64,000 nucleotides of DNA, taken from NCBI RefSeq assembly GCF_004104055.1, contig NZ_QOVJ01000001.1, positions 434,001-498,000 of the forward strand, written 5' to 3'. The notes below the pieces were generated by a model. That model saw nothing but the letters and a program-made list of their open reading frames with translations, was not told the origin of the DNA and made no database searches. This DNA comes from Leeuwenhoekiella aestuarii. Its GTDB lineage: Bacteria; Bacteroidota; Bacteroidia; Flavobacteriales; Flavobacteriaceae. Position 1 is the stretch's first letter. The number at the start of each line of letters is the position of its first letter. A program made the position numbers and the translations under genes. This document shows, one piece after another, positions 42,494 through 51,894 of this stretch.

Positions 42494-42985
42494 TTATGTA
42501 TTAAGTTCTTGTTTCCATTTTTGTTTAATGCGACTTATTTTAGTGGACACATTTGTTTTTGTGATACCCAAAATCTGAGCGATCACCTCATAATCTTTGT
42601 CCTCGAGATATAAGAACATGAGGGCTCTATCAAATTCATTCAACTCATTAAGCAGTTTTTGTAAAACATCTTGCTCATAGCTTCTTTCGCTAGCCTCAGA
42701 AGCCGTTGTATAATCTAGCAGACCTGCGTCCAGACTTACCAGTTTACCTTTGTGTTTAAATGTTTTACGATAGTGAGAAATCGCAACATTCATTGAGATC
42801 CGGTACAACCAGGTCGTCATCGCATAGGTATCGTCATACGTATCGAGAGATTTCCAGATTTGTATTAGAATTTCCTGCTCCAGATCTTTTTTATCATCTT
42901 CATCCTTACAATACATCGTGATCACTTTATATAAAATGCCCTTGTACTTCTGAATGATGTTAATAAATGTGGTTTGCTTACTCAA
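42494..42985 (-). CDS. ECF-type RNA polymerase sigma factor
   Basis: 163 residues. Region 2 appears as DLEQEILIQIWKSLDTYD and MTTWLYRISMNVAISHYRK; region 4 as LNEFDRALMFLYLEDKDYEVIAQILGITKTNVSTKISRIK (read in parts), with the helix-turn-helix ILGITKTNVSTKI. Such sigma factors direct a stress or envelope regulon. The four-helix membrane protein downstream is the probable control partner. Confidence 0.93.
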   Translation of the reverse strand: MSKQTTFINIIQKYKGILYKVITMYCKDEDDKKDLEQEILIQIWKSLDTYDDTYAMTTWLYRISMNVAISHYRKTFKHKGKLVSLDAGLLDYTTASEASERSYEQDVLQKLLNELNEFDRALMFLYLEDKDYEVIAQILGITKTNVSTKISRIKQKWKQELNT

Positions 42986-43129
42986 ACTTTCTAGTTGTGT
43001 TGATATACCTTATTATTCGCAGCATTTTTAAATAAATCACAGATTTGAGAATTTTTTTCTGAAAGAAGTAAGATATGTTACTAAAAATACTAAATCTCAA
43101 ATCCAGTTTTAAAACCAATATTTACGCAT

Positions 43130-43137
43130 TATCTTTG
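43130..43137 (+). promoter_or_regulatory. -7 element (TATCTTTG) directly before mfd
   Basis: TATCTTTG matches TAnnTTTG and ends seven bases before the mfd ATG, which predicts a leaderless or nearly leaderless transcript. Confidence 0.5.
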
Positions 43138-43144
43138 CTCGTCT

Positions 43145-46100
43145 ATGGGTAAAACCACCATCACCAAACCTTTTTTAGAGTCTTTGCAACTGCAGAAACT
43201 CGGGGATGCTCTTGCCGCATCTCAAAATAGAATCAAATTAGACGGACTCATAGGGTCTTCAATGTCTATCACTCTGGCTGAAAGTTTTAAAACTGCAGAT
43301 AAACCTTTTTTACTCATTTTAAATGATAAGGAAGAAGCGGCTTATATTTTAAACGATCTTGAACAGCTGGTCAAAGAAAATGATGTGCTTTTTTATCCCG
43401 GTAGTTACCGAAGACCCTACCAGATTGAAGAGACTGATAACGCCAATGTGTTATTGCGTGCCGAAGTTCTTAACCGCATCAACAGCCGTAAAAAACCCGC
43501 GCTGGTTGTCACTTACGCCGATGCACTTTTTGAAAAAGTTGTAACCCGAAAAGAGCTCGATAAAAGCACGCTTAAAGTAAAGCTCAATGACAAGATCTCA
43601 CTCGATTTTGTAAACGAAATGCTTTTTGAATACAAGTTCAAACGGGTGGATTTTGTTACTGAACCCGGTGAATTTTCGGTGCGTGGGGGGATTATCGATG
43701 TGTTTTCATTCTCTCACGATCAGCCGTATCGTATAGAATTCTTTGGGGATGAGGTAGACAGCATCCGTACATTTGATGTGGAAACCCAACTTTCTGTTGA
43801 CAAGATCAGTAAGATCAGTCTCATGCCTAACGTAGAAAATAAGGCACTGCAAGAAACTCGGGAGAGTTTCTTAAAATACATCGCAGAAAACACTGTGATC
43901 TTTACACAAGATATTGAGCAGCTTGCGTCACGTATAGATACAAATTTTAGCAAGGCAGAAGAAGCTTTTAATAAGCTAGAGAGTGAGATCAAACGGAATA
44001 CTCCTGCAGAGTTATTTTGTGACTCTTCCATGATCAAAAGACAGTTGTTAGATTTTACTTTAGTATCTTTTAATGAAGCTATTTCTACTGCAAATTCAAA
44101 AAAAACAGATTTACAAATTCAATTTAACCAGCAACCACAGCCCGCGTTTAATAAGCAATTCAATTTATTGATTGAAAATTTAAACGAAAATTATGAGGCT
44201 GGTTATACCAATTACATCTGTTGTTCTAGTGAGCAACAGGCAAAGCGTTTTCAGGATATTTTTAACGATGCAGATCTTAACGTTAAGCAATACGAGACAA
44301 TTATTCTCTCGCTATATCGCGGCTTTATAGATGATGATTTGAAAATGGTTTGTTACACAGATCATCAGATTTTTGAGCGCTATCATAAATTTAAACTGAA
44401 AGACGGCTACGCAAAAAAACAGGCCATTACTTTAAAAGAATTGACCAGCCTGCAAGTGGGTGATTACATCACGCATATTGATCACGGGATTGGTAAATTT
44501 GGTGGACTTCAAAAAATTGAAGTTGAAGGTAAACGTCAGGAGGCTATTAAGTTGATCTACGGAGAGCGCGATGTACTATACTTGAGTATCCACTCATTAC
44601 ACAAAGTCACTAAGTACAACGGGAAGGACGGCAAACCCCCTCAGATTTATAAACTAGGAAGTGCTGCCTGGAAAAAACTCAAGCAAAAGACAAAAACTAA
44701 GGTTAAAGAAATCGCCTTTAACCTCATTAAATTATATGCAAAACGCCGCCTGGAAAAAGGCTTTGCTTTTGGTCCGGATACGTATTTACAAAACGAACTT
44801 GAAGCGAGTTTTATCTATGAAGATACACCCGATCAAAGCAGCGCTACCGAGGCGGTAAAAGCAGATATGGAAAGTGCTCGCCCGATGGACCGCCTTGTTT
44901 GTGGAGATGTTGGTTTTGGTAAAACCGAAGTCGCCATTCGCGCAGCCTTTAAAGCGGTAGATAACGGGAAGCAGGTTGCGGTTTTAGTACCCACAACAAT
45001 TTTGGCGTTTCAGCATCATAAGACCTTTAGTGAACGGCTTAAAGATTTACCGGTTACGGTAGATTATCTGAATCGTTTCCGCACTGCGAAAGAAAAAAGA
45101 GAAACGTTAGAACGCTTAGAAAATGGACGGGTGGATATCATTATAGGTACGCATCAATTGACCAGTAAGAATGTAAAGTTTAAAGATCTGGGTTTACTCA
45201 TTGTAGATGAGGAGCAAAAATTTGGTGTTGCGGTTAAAGACAAACTCAAGACTATAAAAGAAAACGTAGACACACTCACACTAACAGCAACGCCTATTCC
45301 GCGTACGTTACAGTTTAGTTTGATGGCTGCTCGAGATCTGAGTACGATTACCACAGCCCCACCCAATCGCTATCCTATAGAAACTCATATTGTCAGATTA
45401 CAGGAAGAAACTATACGCGATGCCGTGTCTTATGAGATACAACGTGGCGGACAAGTTTTCTTTATTCATAATCGTTTACAAAATATCAAGGAAGTAGCCG
45501 GAATGATTCAGCGTCTTGTACCAGATGCTAAAATTGCTATTGGTCATGGTCAGATGGACGGTAAGAAACTCGAAGAGTTGATGCTCAAGTTTATGGCGGG
45601 TGAGTTTGACGTTTTGGTCTCTACCACGATTGTAGAAAGCGGTCTCGACGTACCCAATGCCAATACGATTTTCATCAATAATGCCAATAATTTCGGGCTT
45701 TCAGACCTGCACCAGATGCGCGGTCGTGTGGGCAGAAGCAATAAAAAAGCATTCTGTTATTTTATTACGCCACCACTTTCAGCGATGACCGAAGATGCCC
45801 GGAAGCGTATGACTGCACTGGAGCAGTTCTCCAGTTTGGGCAGCGGCTTTAATATCGCAATGAAAGATTTAGAAATTCGTGGTGCCGGTGATTTATTAGG
45901 TGGTGAGCAAAGTGGCTTTATCAACGAAATAGGTTTTGATACCTATCAAAAAATCCTGAACGAAGCCATTGAAGAATTGAAAGAGAATGAGTTCGCCGAT
46001 TTATATGCCGACCAAAACACAGATGATGAAAACAAAGAGTACGTCAAGGATACGGTAATCGATTCTGATTTCTCATTGCTCTTCCCGGATGACTACATCA

Positions 46101-46534
46101 ACAACATCACCGAGCGTTTAAATCTCTATACCGAACTCAACAATCTAAAGACCGAAGAAGAACTCGCAGCTTTTGAAACCCGACTGATTGACCGTTTTGG
46201 CGAACTGCCACCACAGGCTGAAGATTTGCTGAATTCGGTAAGAATTAAATGGGTTGCCACACATTACGGACTCGAAAAAGTGGTGATGAAAAACAAAAAG
46301 CTCATCGGGTTTTTTATCGCTGACCAGAATTCTAAATTCTACCAAAGCGCGGCCTTCTCCAGAGTCCTTCAGTATGTACAAACCCATTCAAACCGGGTCA
46401 CGCTTAAAGAAAAGAAAACTTCAAAAGGCCTGCGTTTACTCCTCACCGCTCCGGGAATTTCTTCTGTAAATAAAGCCATCGAATTGCTGAAACCTTTGAT
46501 GCCTAAGAAAGTTGAGCTGGCTGAAAACGAGTAA
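43145..46534 (+). CDS. mfd: Transcription-repair coupling factor
   Basis: 1129 residues. Pushes RNA polymerase off DNA lesions and recruits UvrA. UvrB-like N-terminal domains (about 1-340), the RNA-polymerase-interacting domain (LQVGDYITHIDHGIGKFGG near 438), then the RecG-like translocase: Walker A CGDVGFGKTEVA near 585, DEEQKFGV (DExQ box) near 685, TATPIPRTLQ, GRVGRSNKKA; C-terminal TRCF domain about 980-1080. Normal length. Confidence 0.97.
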   Translation: MGKTTITKPFLESLQLQKLGDALAASQNRIKLDGLIGSSMSITLAESFKTADKPFLLILNDKEEAAYILNDLEQLVKENDVLFYPGSYRRPYQIEETDNANVLLRAEVLNRINSRKKPALVVTYADALFEKVVTRKELDKSTLKVKLNDKISLDFVNEMLFEYKFKRVDFVTEPGEFSVRGGIIDVFSFSHDQPYRIEFFGDEVDSIRTFDVETQLSVDKISKISLMPNVENKALQETRESFLKYIAENTVIFTQDIEQLASRIDTNFSKAEEAFNKLESEIKRNTPAELFCDSSMIKRQLLDFTLVSFNEAISTANSKKTDLQIQFNQQPQPAFNKQFNLLIENLNENYEAGYTNYICCSSEQQAKRFQDIFNDADLNVKQYETIILSLYRGFIDDDLKMVCYTDHQIFERYHKFKLKDGYAKKQAITLKELTSLQVGDYITHIDHGIGKFGGLQKIEVEGKRQEAIKLIYGERDVLYLSIHSLHKVTKYNGKDGKPPQIYKLGSAAWKKLKQKTKTKVKEIAFNLIKLYAKRRLEKGFAFGPDTYLQNELEASFIYEDTPDQSSATEAVKADMESARPMDRLVCGDVGFGKTEVAIRAAFKAVDNGKQVAVLVPTTILAFQHHKTFSERLKDLPVTVDYLNRFRTAKEKRETLERLENGRVDIIIGTHQLTSKNVKFKDLGLLIVDEEQKFGVAVKDKLKTIKENVDTLTLTATPIPRTLQFSLMAARDLSTITTAPPNRYPIETHIVRLQEETIRDAVSYEIQRGGQVFFIHNRLQNIKEVAGMIQRLVPDAKIAIGHGQMDGKKLEELMLKFMAGEFDVLVSTTIVESGLDVPNANTIFINNANNFGLSDLHQMRGRVGRSNKKAFCYFITPPLSAMTEDARKRMTALEQFSSLGSGFNIAMKDLEIRGAGDLLGGEQSGFINEIGFDTYQKILNEAIEELKENEFADLYADQNTDDENKEYVKDTVIDSDFSLLFPDDYINNITERLNLYTELNNLKTEEELAAFETRLIDRFGELPPQAEDLLNSVRIKWVATHYGLEKVVMKNKKLIGFFIADQNSKFYQSAAFSRVLQYVQTHSNRVTLKEKKTSKGLRLLLTAPGISSVNKAIELLKPLMPKKVELAENE

Positions 46535-46711
46535 TAACTCAATTATTCAGATCCTGGTAATCATTCCTTAAACCTTGTTATCACTGTAATGTCAGGTAAA
46601 TGACGGGTAAGTGCAGGCGCAAAAAATTGGCTGAAAGTGCTTTCTGTTTTTAGTATTGCAGTGTCTAACATTCTTGTATTTTTAGATGCGCATCAACTAC
46701 AAGAGCAATCT

Positions 46712-47548
46712 ATGTCACTTATGAAACAGCCACAACTTGGGCTTAAAATTTTAGAATTACGCCAACAAAAAGGATTTACTCAGGAAGAACTTGTAGAACA
46801 GTGCAATATTTCGGTGCGTACCATTCAACGTATTGAAGCCGGCGAAGTAATGCCACGCGTTTATACTGTAAAAACGATTCTTGCAGCTCTGGATCGCGAT
46901 TTTGACGACCTACAGGAAACAGCATTTGAGAAAAAAGTCAAAAAAGCATTTCTCTTAGAAATTGATGAAACTAAAAATGTTTCCTTCCTGTTTACACAGC
47001 TTAATCTGGGCTGGATTGCCGGGATAATCAGTATGATTCTACTGGTTTTTCAACTCATTGAAGAAACGTCTTATCTATCCACAGACCGGTATTATTTTGG
47101 GGAGGTATTTTATGTCGTCATAACAGCCTTGGGTGCACTTGCTTTTGCGCTGCATATGCGGTCTTTCGTACTTATAGGCGGACTGTTTAAAGCGCAGTTT
47201 TTAAAGACCAGTGCAATCATTGCTATAGCCATCAATACCCTTATCGCGCTGTATTCTGTGTTTGATCTTCATTCTGAATACATTCCTCTGGAAGCTTTTG
47301 CGGTAATTTACAGTGTGCTCTTTGGGGTGCTGTTTATCTGTATGGGCATCGGACTTTTAAAAACCAATAATTTGGGTCAATTGCCTAAAGCAACGGGAAT
47401 TATCAATTTGGTTTTGGGGGCTATGTTTTTGACGGTGATTATGTCCGTCGTTGCAGGTCCGGCAAGTATTCTAGCTCAGGGGCTTTATGTTGCGATTATT
47501 TTGAGGGCAATTCAAGTACTTAAAGCAGAAATACCCAATAATACCTAA
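46712..47548 (+). CDS. XRE-type regulator fused to a membrane domain
   Basis: 278 residues from ATG 46712; an open frame back to 46637 has no conserved coding. Residues about 10-65 are an Xre helix-turn-helix (LKILELRQQKGFTQEELVEQ, then SVRTIQRIEAGEVMPR). After a linker, about 100-275 form six or so membrane helices (LGWIAGIISMILLVFQLI, FAVIYSVLFGVLFICMGIGLL). Such HTH-membrane proteins in Bacteroidota probably act as membrane-bound regulators; the signal and targets are unknown. Confidence 0.8.
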   Translation: MSLMKQPQLGLKILELRQQKGFTQEELVEQCNISVRTIQRIEAGEVMPRVYTVKTILAALDRDFDDLQETAFEKKVKKAFLLEIDETKNVSFLFTQLNLGWIAGIISMILLVFQLIEETSYLSTDRYYFGEVFYVVITALGALAFALHMRSFVLIGGLFKAQFLKTSAIIAIAINTLIALYSVFDLHSEYIPLEAFAVIYSVLFGVLFICMGIGLLKTNNLGQLPKATGIINLVLGAMFLTVIMSVVAGPASILAQGLYVAIILRAIQVLKAEIPNNT

Positions 47549-47586
47549 TTTAGATATTTCAATTATTCACTATTAGATTTTAAGAT

Positions 47587-48069
47587 ATGCGAAGTGCGTT
47601 AGTAGGAAGTGTTTTGTTTTTGCTTTTCATTAGCTGCCAGAGTAAAGAAACAAATCAAACATATGCCACAAGCAGTCAAGTTGATTTTAAACAGGTTGAA
47701 AACCTTGTGCAGCAGGTTTTCGATAGTATTTGGTCTGCAAAAAAAGCTACTGCGATTTCAAAATATCAAACAGAAGATTTCTTGCTTCTAGAACACGGAG
47801 CCGTCTGGACTAATGACAGCATAAATGACTGGTGCAAACGGGCGGCTATTCGTGATCAGGGTATTAAACGCGTAAATACGTTTGACTTCTTTGAACAGAA
47901 AAAAGAAGGAGCTCGCGTTTGGATGGCCTATCACAATTATGCCACCTTCACTAAAGATGATCAAGTTTTAGGCAAAGGTCAGTGGCTTGAAAGTATCGTC
48001 GCAGTTAAAAAAGATAGTGTTTGGCAGCTGGAGCTGATGCATTCTACACGAGTACCAACGACAGAATAA
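47587..48069 (+). CDS. NTF2-like lipoprotein
   Basis: 160 residues. The signal LVGSVLFLLFISCQS has a lipobox cysteine at 17, so it is a lipoprotein. The rest is a SnoaL/DUF4440-like NTF2 fold: a helix VENLVQQVFDSIWSAKKATA, strands TEDFLLLEHGAVW and ARVWMAYHNYATF, and WLESIVAVKKDSVWQLELMHST. Function unknown; it may bind a small ligand. Confidence 0.72.
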   Translation: MRSALVGSVLFLLFISCQSKETNQTYATSSQVDFKQVENLVQQVFDSIWSAKKATAISKYQTEDFLLLEHGAVWTNDSINDWCKRAAIRDQGIKRVNTFDFFEQKKEGARVWMAYHNYATFTKDDQVLGKGQWLESIVAVKKDSVWQLELMHSTRVPTTE

Positions 48070-48080
48070 GACCTGAAAAC

Positions 48081-48437
48081 TTAGAAGTGATAAAACGCAT
48101 CCTTAAAATGCTCTAGCTTTTCCTGAGTTTTATTTTTTAAAACAGCAATCACATCAAAACGGGTTTCAATATCCAAATCGTTTGAGATGATGTATTCATT
48201 TGCTGCTTTAACAAGCAATTTTATTTTGGATGGTTTTATAAATTCCTGAGGATCGCCAAAAAAATCAGAATTTCGGGTTTTGACCTCTACGATGACGAGT
48301 TGGTTATCTTTTTGAGCGATAATGTCTATTTCGGCTTTATTGAAAAACCAGTTGCGTTCCAGTATCTCGTACCCCTCACGCTCCAGATAATCGGCTGCAT
48401 ACTGTTCGCCCCATTTCCCCAGTTCGTTATGGTTCAT
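48081..48437 (-). CDS. yraN: YraN family (UPF0102) endonuclease-like protein
   Basis: 118 residues: NELGKWGEQYAADYLEREGY at the start and the PD-(D/E)xK core EIDIIAQKDNQLVIVEVKTR, the classic YraN pattern of a Holliday-junction-resolvase-like fold. Activity is unknown. Sixteen bases separate it from the LD-carboxypeptidase gene on the same strand, a neighbour pair common in Bacteroidota. Confidence 0.94.
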   Translation of the reverse strand: MNHNELGKWGEQYAADYLEREGYEILERNWFFNKAEIDIIAQKDNQLVIVEVKTRNSDFFGDPQEFIKPSKIKLLVKAANEYIISNDLDIETRFDVIAVLKNKTQEKLEHFKDAFYHF

Positions 48438-48453
48438 CTCTCAAAAACATTAA

Positions 48454-49359
48454 TTATTCAATCTGATCAAAATAAATTTTTGCGCCGCGTTCATTAACTT
48501 CCAGCGAAGTGCTTCGCCCCATAATAAGTGCTCGGTTATCTTTTAAATGTCCTGCCGGAAAGTCAAAGCAAACAGGATAATCGTATTCACTTACAGCATC
48601 TAAAACAATCTCCTGAGCCGTTTTTCCAAAAGCAACTGAATTGTCATGCATGCTGGTCAAACCACCCACTACAAGGCCGCGAAGATTGCGTAACATTCCA
48701 TTACGTTTGAGGTTGACCATCATACGATCTACGTGGTATAAATACTCATCAAGATCTTCTATAAACAGAATCGTATTATCTGTATTTATAGCAGAATGGC
48801 TTCCGCATAAAGAATATAAAATAGAAATATTACCACCTACCAGTTCGCCTTTTCCAGTACCTTGACGATTGAGTGGATGACTCTCTATGTGATAGTGTAA
48901 AGGTTTACCCGACCAAGCGTTTTCTAATGTTTGTTTTGCAACGGCAGTATTTCGAGAAATCCCAACCGGCATAACAGCGTGAATGGTCTCAAAACCCAGT
49001 TTATGAATTTGTGAATGCAACACCGTTACATCGCTATATCCTACAACCCACTTAGGATATTTTACAAATTTGTAAAAATTGATCTCGTCTATAATCCGCA
49101 CCGTACCGTAACCACCTTTCGCACACCAAACTGCTTTGATTTCGTCATCATCTAACATCTCTTGCAAATCTGCAACACGCAATTTATCTGTACCACCATA
49201 TTGATTATCTGCTGCTCCAATAGTTTTACCTAAGACCGGCACTAATCCACAAGATTTTAAAAGAGCTATCCCGTCATCGAGATCAGTTTTATCAACCTTA
49301 CGTGCAGTACACACAATTCCTACTTTATCTCCTTCAACTAAATAAGGTGGGGTTACCAT
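48454..49359 (-). CDS. ldcA: LD-carboxypeptidase, peptidase family S66
   Basis: 301 residues. Cleaves the terminal D-alanine from muropeptide tetrapeptides in cell-wall recycling. Motifs: PPYLVEGDKVGIVCTAR at the start, CAKGGYGTVRIID, the nucleophile serine in VVGYSDVT near 115, NISILYSLCGSH, and the C-terminal glutamate/histidine pair in IEDLDEYLYH and FDFPAGH. No signal peptide, so it is cytoplasmic. Confidence 0.93.
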   Translation of the reverse strand: MVTPPYLVEGDKVGIVCTARKVDKTDLDDGIALLKSCGLVPVLGKTIGAADNQYGGTDKLRVADLQEMLDDDEIKAVWCAKGGYGTVRIIDEINFYKFVKYPKWVVGYSDVTVLHSQIHKLGFETIHAVMPVGISRNTAVAKQTLENAWSGKPLHYHIESHPLNRQGTGKGELVGGNISILYSLCGSHSAINTDNTILFIEDLDEYLYHVDRMMVNLKRNGMLRNLRGLVVGGLTSMHDNSVAFGKTAQEIVLDAVSEYDYPVCFDFPAGHLKDNRALIMGRSTSLEVNERGAKIYFDQIE

Positions 49360-49679
49360 ATTGTATCTATTATGGGCGGTACAAAAGCCCGATTACTTTA
49401 AAATTTATTCGTGGTGCTTCAGCTTCTTTATTTCTCAGAAATTATACCAAGCTGTGCAAAAGTAAACACATCTTTCATTATAAACAGCACATCAAACTTA
49501 GCGCTGTTTTGAATATGTTAGGCTAAATACAGAAGGCATGTTAAAAGAAAACTACAAATAAATTATGCAATATTATAAACTATTTAAAACACTAATATAC
49601 GACTTATTAAATGTAGTGTATCTCTGGTTTTGTTTAAGGTCATAAATGGTATCTTTGCCGCTGAAATTTTAATCCTGAT
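49360..49679. other. Gene-free divergent promoter region (LD-carboxypeptidase / metG)
   Basis: 320 bases of AT-rich sequence between divergent genes. Only the metG -7 element at 49650 and a weak GGGC/GCCC hairpin near 49374 are seen. No open frame here has coding character. Confidence 0.6.
49650..49657 (+). promoter_or_regulatory. -7 element (TATCTTTG) of metG
   Basis: TATCTTTG matches TAnnTTTG, 22 bases before the metG ATG. Confidence 0.6.
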
Positions 49680-51761
49680 ATGAGTCCAAAAAGATATACA
49701 ATTACCGCTGCACTACCCTATACTAACGGTCCTATTCACATAGGTCACCTGGCAGGAGTATATGTACCTGCTGACATTTATGCCCGTTATTTAAGAGGAA
49801 TGGGCAAGGATGTTGCTTACATCTGCGGTAGCGATGAGCATGGTGTTGCTATTAGCATAAAGGCTAAAAAAGAAGGTATTACTCCACAAGAAGTAGTAGA
49901 TAAATACCATAAAATCATTAAAGATTCTTTTCAGGAATTTGGGATTTCTTTTGACAATTATTCACGTACTTCTGAACCGGTGCATCACGATACCGCTTCA
50001 GAATTCTTTAAAAATCTTTATGAAAAAGGAGATTTTATCGAAGAAGTAACCGAGCAATTGTATGACCCGGAAGCCAACCAATATCTGGCAGATCGTTTTG
50101 TTATAGGAACCTGCCCCAAATGTGGTCATGAGGAAGCTTACGGAGATCAGTGTGAAAATTGCGGATCGTCGCTAAATGCGACCGATTTGATCAATCCAAA
50201 ATCTACGATATCAGGTGCAAAACCCATCCTGAAAGAAACCAAACACTGGTTTTTACCTCTTGAACGTTACGAGGACTTCCTAAAGCAATGGATTCTGGAG
50301 GATCATAAGAAGGATTGGAAATCTAATGTTTACGGTCAGTGCAAATCATGGATTGACGACGGCTTGCGACCCCGTGCGGTAACCCGCGATCTCGACTGGG
50401 GAATTCCCGTACCGGTTGAAGGAGCCGAAGGTAAAGTACTATACGTATGGTTTGATGCGCCTATCGGCTATATTTCGTCTACTAAAGAATGGGCAGCACG
50501 CGAGGGCAAAAACTGGGAAGACTACTGGAAACAAGACGACACCAAATTGGTGCACTTTATTGGGAAAGACAATATTGTTTTTCACTGCATCATTTTCCCA
50601 AGTATGCTTAAGGCGGAAGGCAGCTATATTTTACCCGATAATGTTCCTGCAAATGAGTTTTTAAACCTCGAAGGCAATAAGCTTTCGACCTCCAAAAACT
50701 GGGCGGTGTGGTTACACGAATACCTTCAGGATTTTCCCGGTCAACAGGACGTGTTGCGTTACACCCTAACCGCAAACGCTCCCGAAACTAAAGACAACGA
50801 CTTTACCTGGAATGATTTTCAGGCGCGTAACAATAACGAGCTGGTTGCAATCTTTGGAAATTTCATCAACCGCGTGGTCGTCCTGACCAATAAATATTAC
50901 GAAGGTGCAATTCCGCAGGCTTATGACTTTAATGAAGAAGACGAGCGTGTGCTTGCCGAAATGAAAGCCTACCCGGCAGTTATTGCAAGTTCTATTGAAC
51001 GCTATCGTTTCCGCGAAGCGCAAAATGAATTGATGAATGTAGCCCGACTCGGAAACAAATACCTGGCCGATGCAGAGCCCTGGAAAACTGTAAAAACTGA
51101 TACGGAACGCACCCAAACCGTGATGTATGTGGCCTTACAAATCGCAGGAACACTTGCTGTTTTGAGTGAACCTTTTTTACCCCATACCGCAAATACGCTC
51201 AAACAGATGCTTAATATTGAGAGTGAAGATCCGTTAATGCGTTTACCAGAACCCTTGAGCTGGGAAATGCTGGGAGCGAAAATAGATTTACTTCCCGTAG
51301 GACACGTGATCAATCAGGCTGCGCTGTTATTCAGTAAGATTGAAGACGAACAAATACAAAAACAACTCGATAAACTTGAAGCGACTAAAATGAGTAATCA
51401 AGTCGAAAATACCACAGTAACCCCACAAAAAGAGACCATTCAGTTTGATGATTTCACCAAACTTGACATGCGCGTTGGAACCATTATTGAAGCTGAAAAA
51501 ATGCCGAAAACCAAAAAGCTTTTAGTTTTAAAAGTAGATACCGGTATTGACGTACGCACCATCGTTTCAGGCATAGCCGAAAGTTTTAAGCCCGAAGATA
51601 TTATAGGTAAACAGGTGACCGTTTTGGTAAATCTTGCCCCTCGTGCACTACGCGGCGTAGAAAGCGAAGGCATGATTTTAATGACCGAAGATACACAAGG
51701 CAAACTCGTGTTTATGAATCCCGATACCGCTGGCGTTAAAAATGGTGGGGTGATTAGTTAG
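49680..51761 (+). CDS. metG: Methionyl-tRNA synthetase
   Basis: 693 residues. Class I synthetase: HIGH motif NGPIHIGHL near 15, zinc knuckle [17 protein letters not shown] near 144, and KMSKS-type motif KLSTSKNWA near 337. After the anticodon-binding helices comes a C-terminal EMAPII/Arc1p-like tRNA-binding OB domain, about 585-693 ([17 protein letters not shown]), which forms dimers. Normal for the phylum. Confidence 0.97.
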   Translation: MSPKRYTITAALPYTNGPIHIGHLAGVYVPADIYARYLRGMGKDVAYICGSDEHGVAISIKAKKEGITPQEVVDKYHKIIKDSFQEFGISFDNYSRTSEPVHHDTASEFFKNLYEKGDFIEEVTEQLYDPEANQYLADRFVIGTCPKCGHEEAYGDQCENCGSSLNATDLINPKSTISGAKPILKETKHWFLPLERYEDFLKQWILEDHKKDWKSNVYGQCKSWIDDGLRPRAVTRDLDWGIPVPVEGAEGKVLYVWFDAPIGYISSTKEWAAREGKNWEDYWKQDDTKLVHFIGKDNIVFHCIIFPSMLKAEGSYILPDNVPANEFLNLEGNKLSTSKNWAVWLHEYLQDFPGQQDVLRYTLTANAPETKDNDFTWNDFQARNNNELVAIFGNFINRVVVLTNKYYEGAIPQAYDFNEEDERVLAEMKAYPAVIASSIERYRFREAQNELMNVARLGNKYLADAEPWKTVKTDTERTQTVMYVALQIAGTLAVLSEPFLPHTANTLKQMLNIESEDPLMRLPEPLSWEMLGAKIDLLPVGHVINQAALLFSKIEDEQIQKQLDKLEATKMSNQVENTTVTPQKETIQFDDFTKLDMRVGTIIEAEKMPKTKKLLVLKVDTGIDVRTIVSGIAESFKPEDIIGKQVTVLVNLAPRALRGVESEGMILMTEDTQGKLVFMNPDTAGVKNGGVIS

Positions 51762-51768
51762 TCTAAAA

Positions 51769-51823
51769 GCTTCCCTCCTTAATGAGGAGGGAAAATTTCA
51801 GCTTTGCTGAAACAAGGGTGGTT
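51769..51823 (+). repeat. Two-hairpin repeat, copy 4 (solo, between metG and tex)
   Basis: Stem 1: TTCCCTCCT 51771-51779 / AGGAGGGAA 51785-51793. Stem 2: TTTCAGC 51796-51802 / GCTGAAA 51806-51812, loop TTT. Tail CAAGGGTGGTT 51813-51823. Stem 1 and tail match copies 1 and 2, yet no DUF559 gene is present. A further TCCCGA/TCGGGA hairpin (51844-51861) lies 20 bases on. It starts eight bases after the metG stop. Confidence 0.82.
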
Positions 51824-51894
51824 CTACAGGCCGCACCGAGCGCTCCCGAAAGTAATCGGGACGAGATGCCACTCATTAAATAATATTAAACAGC

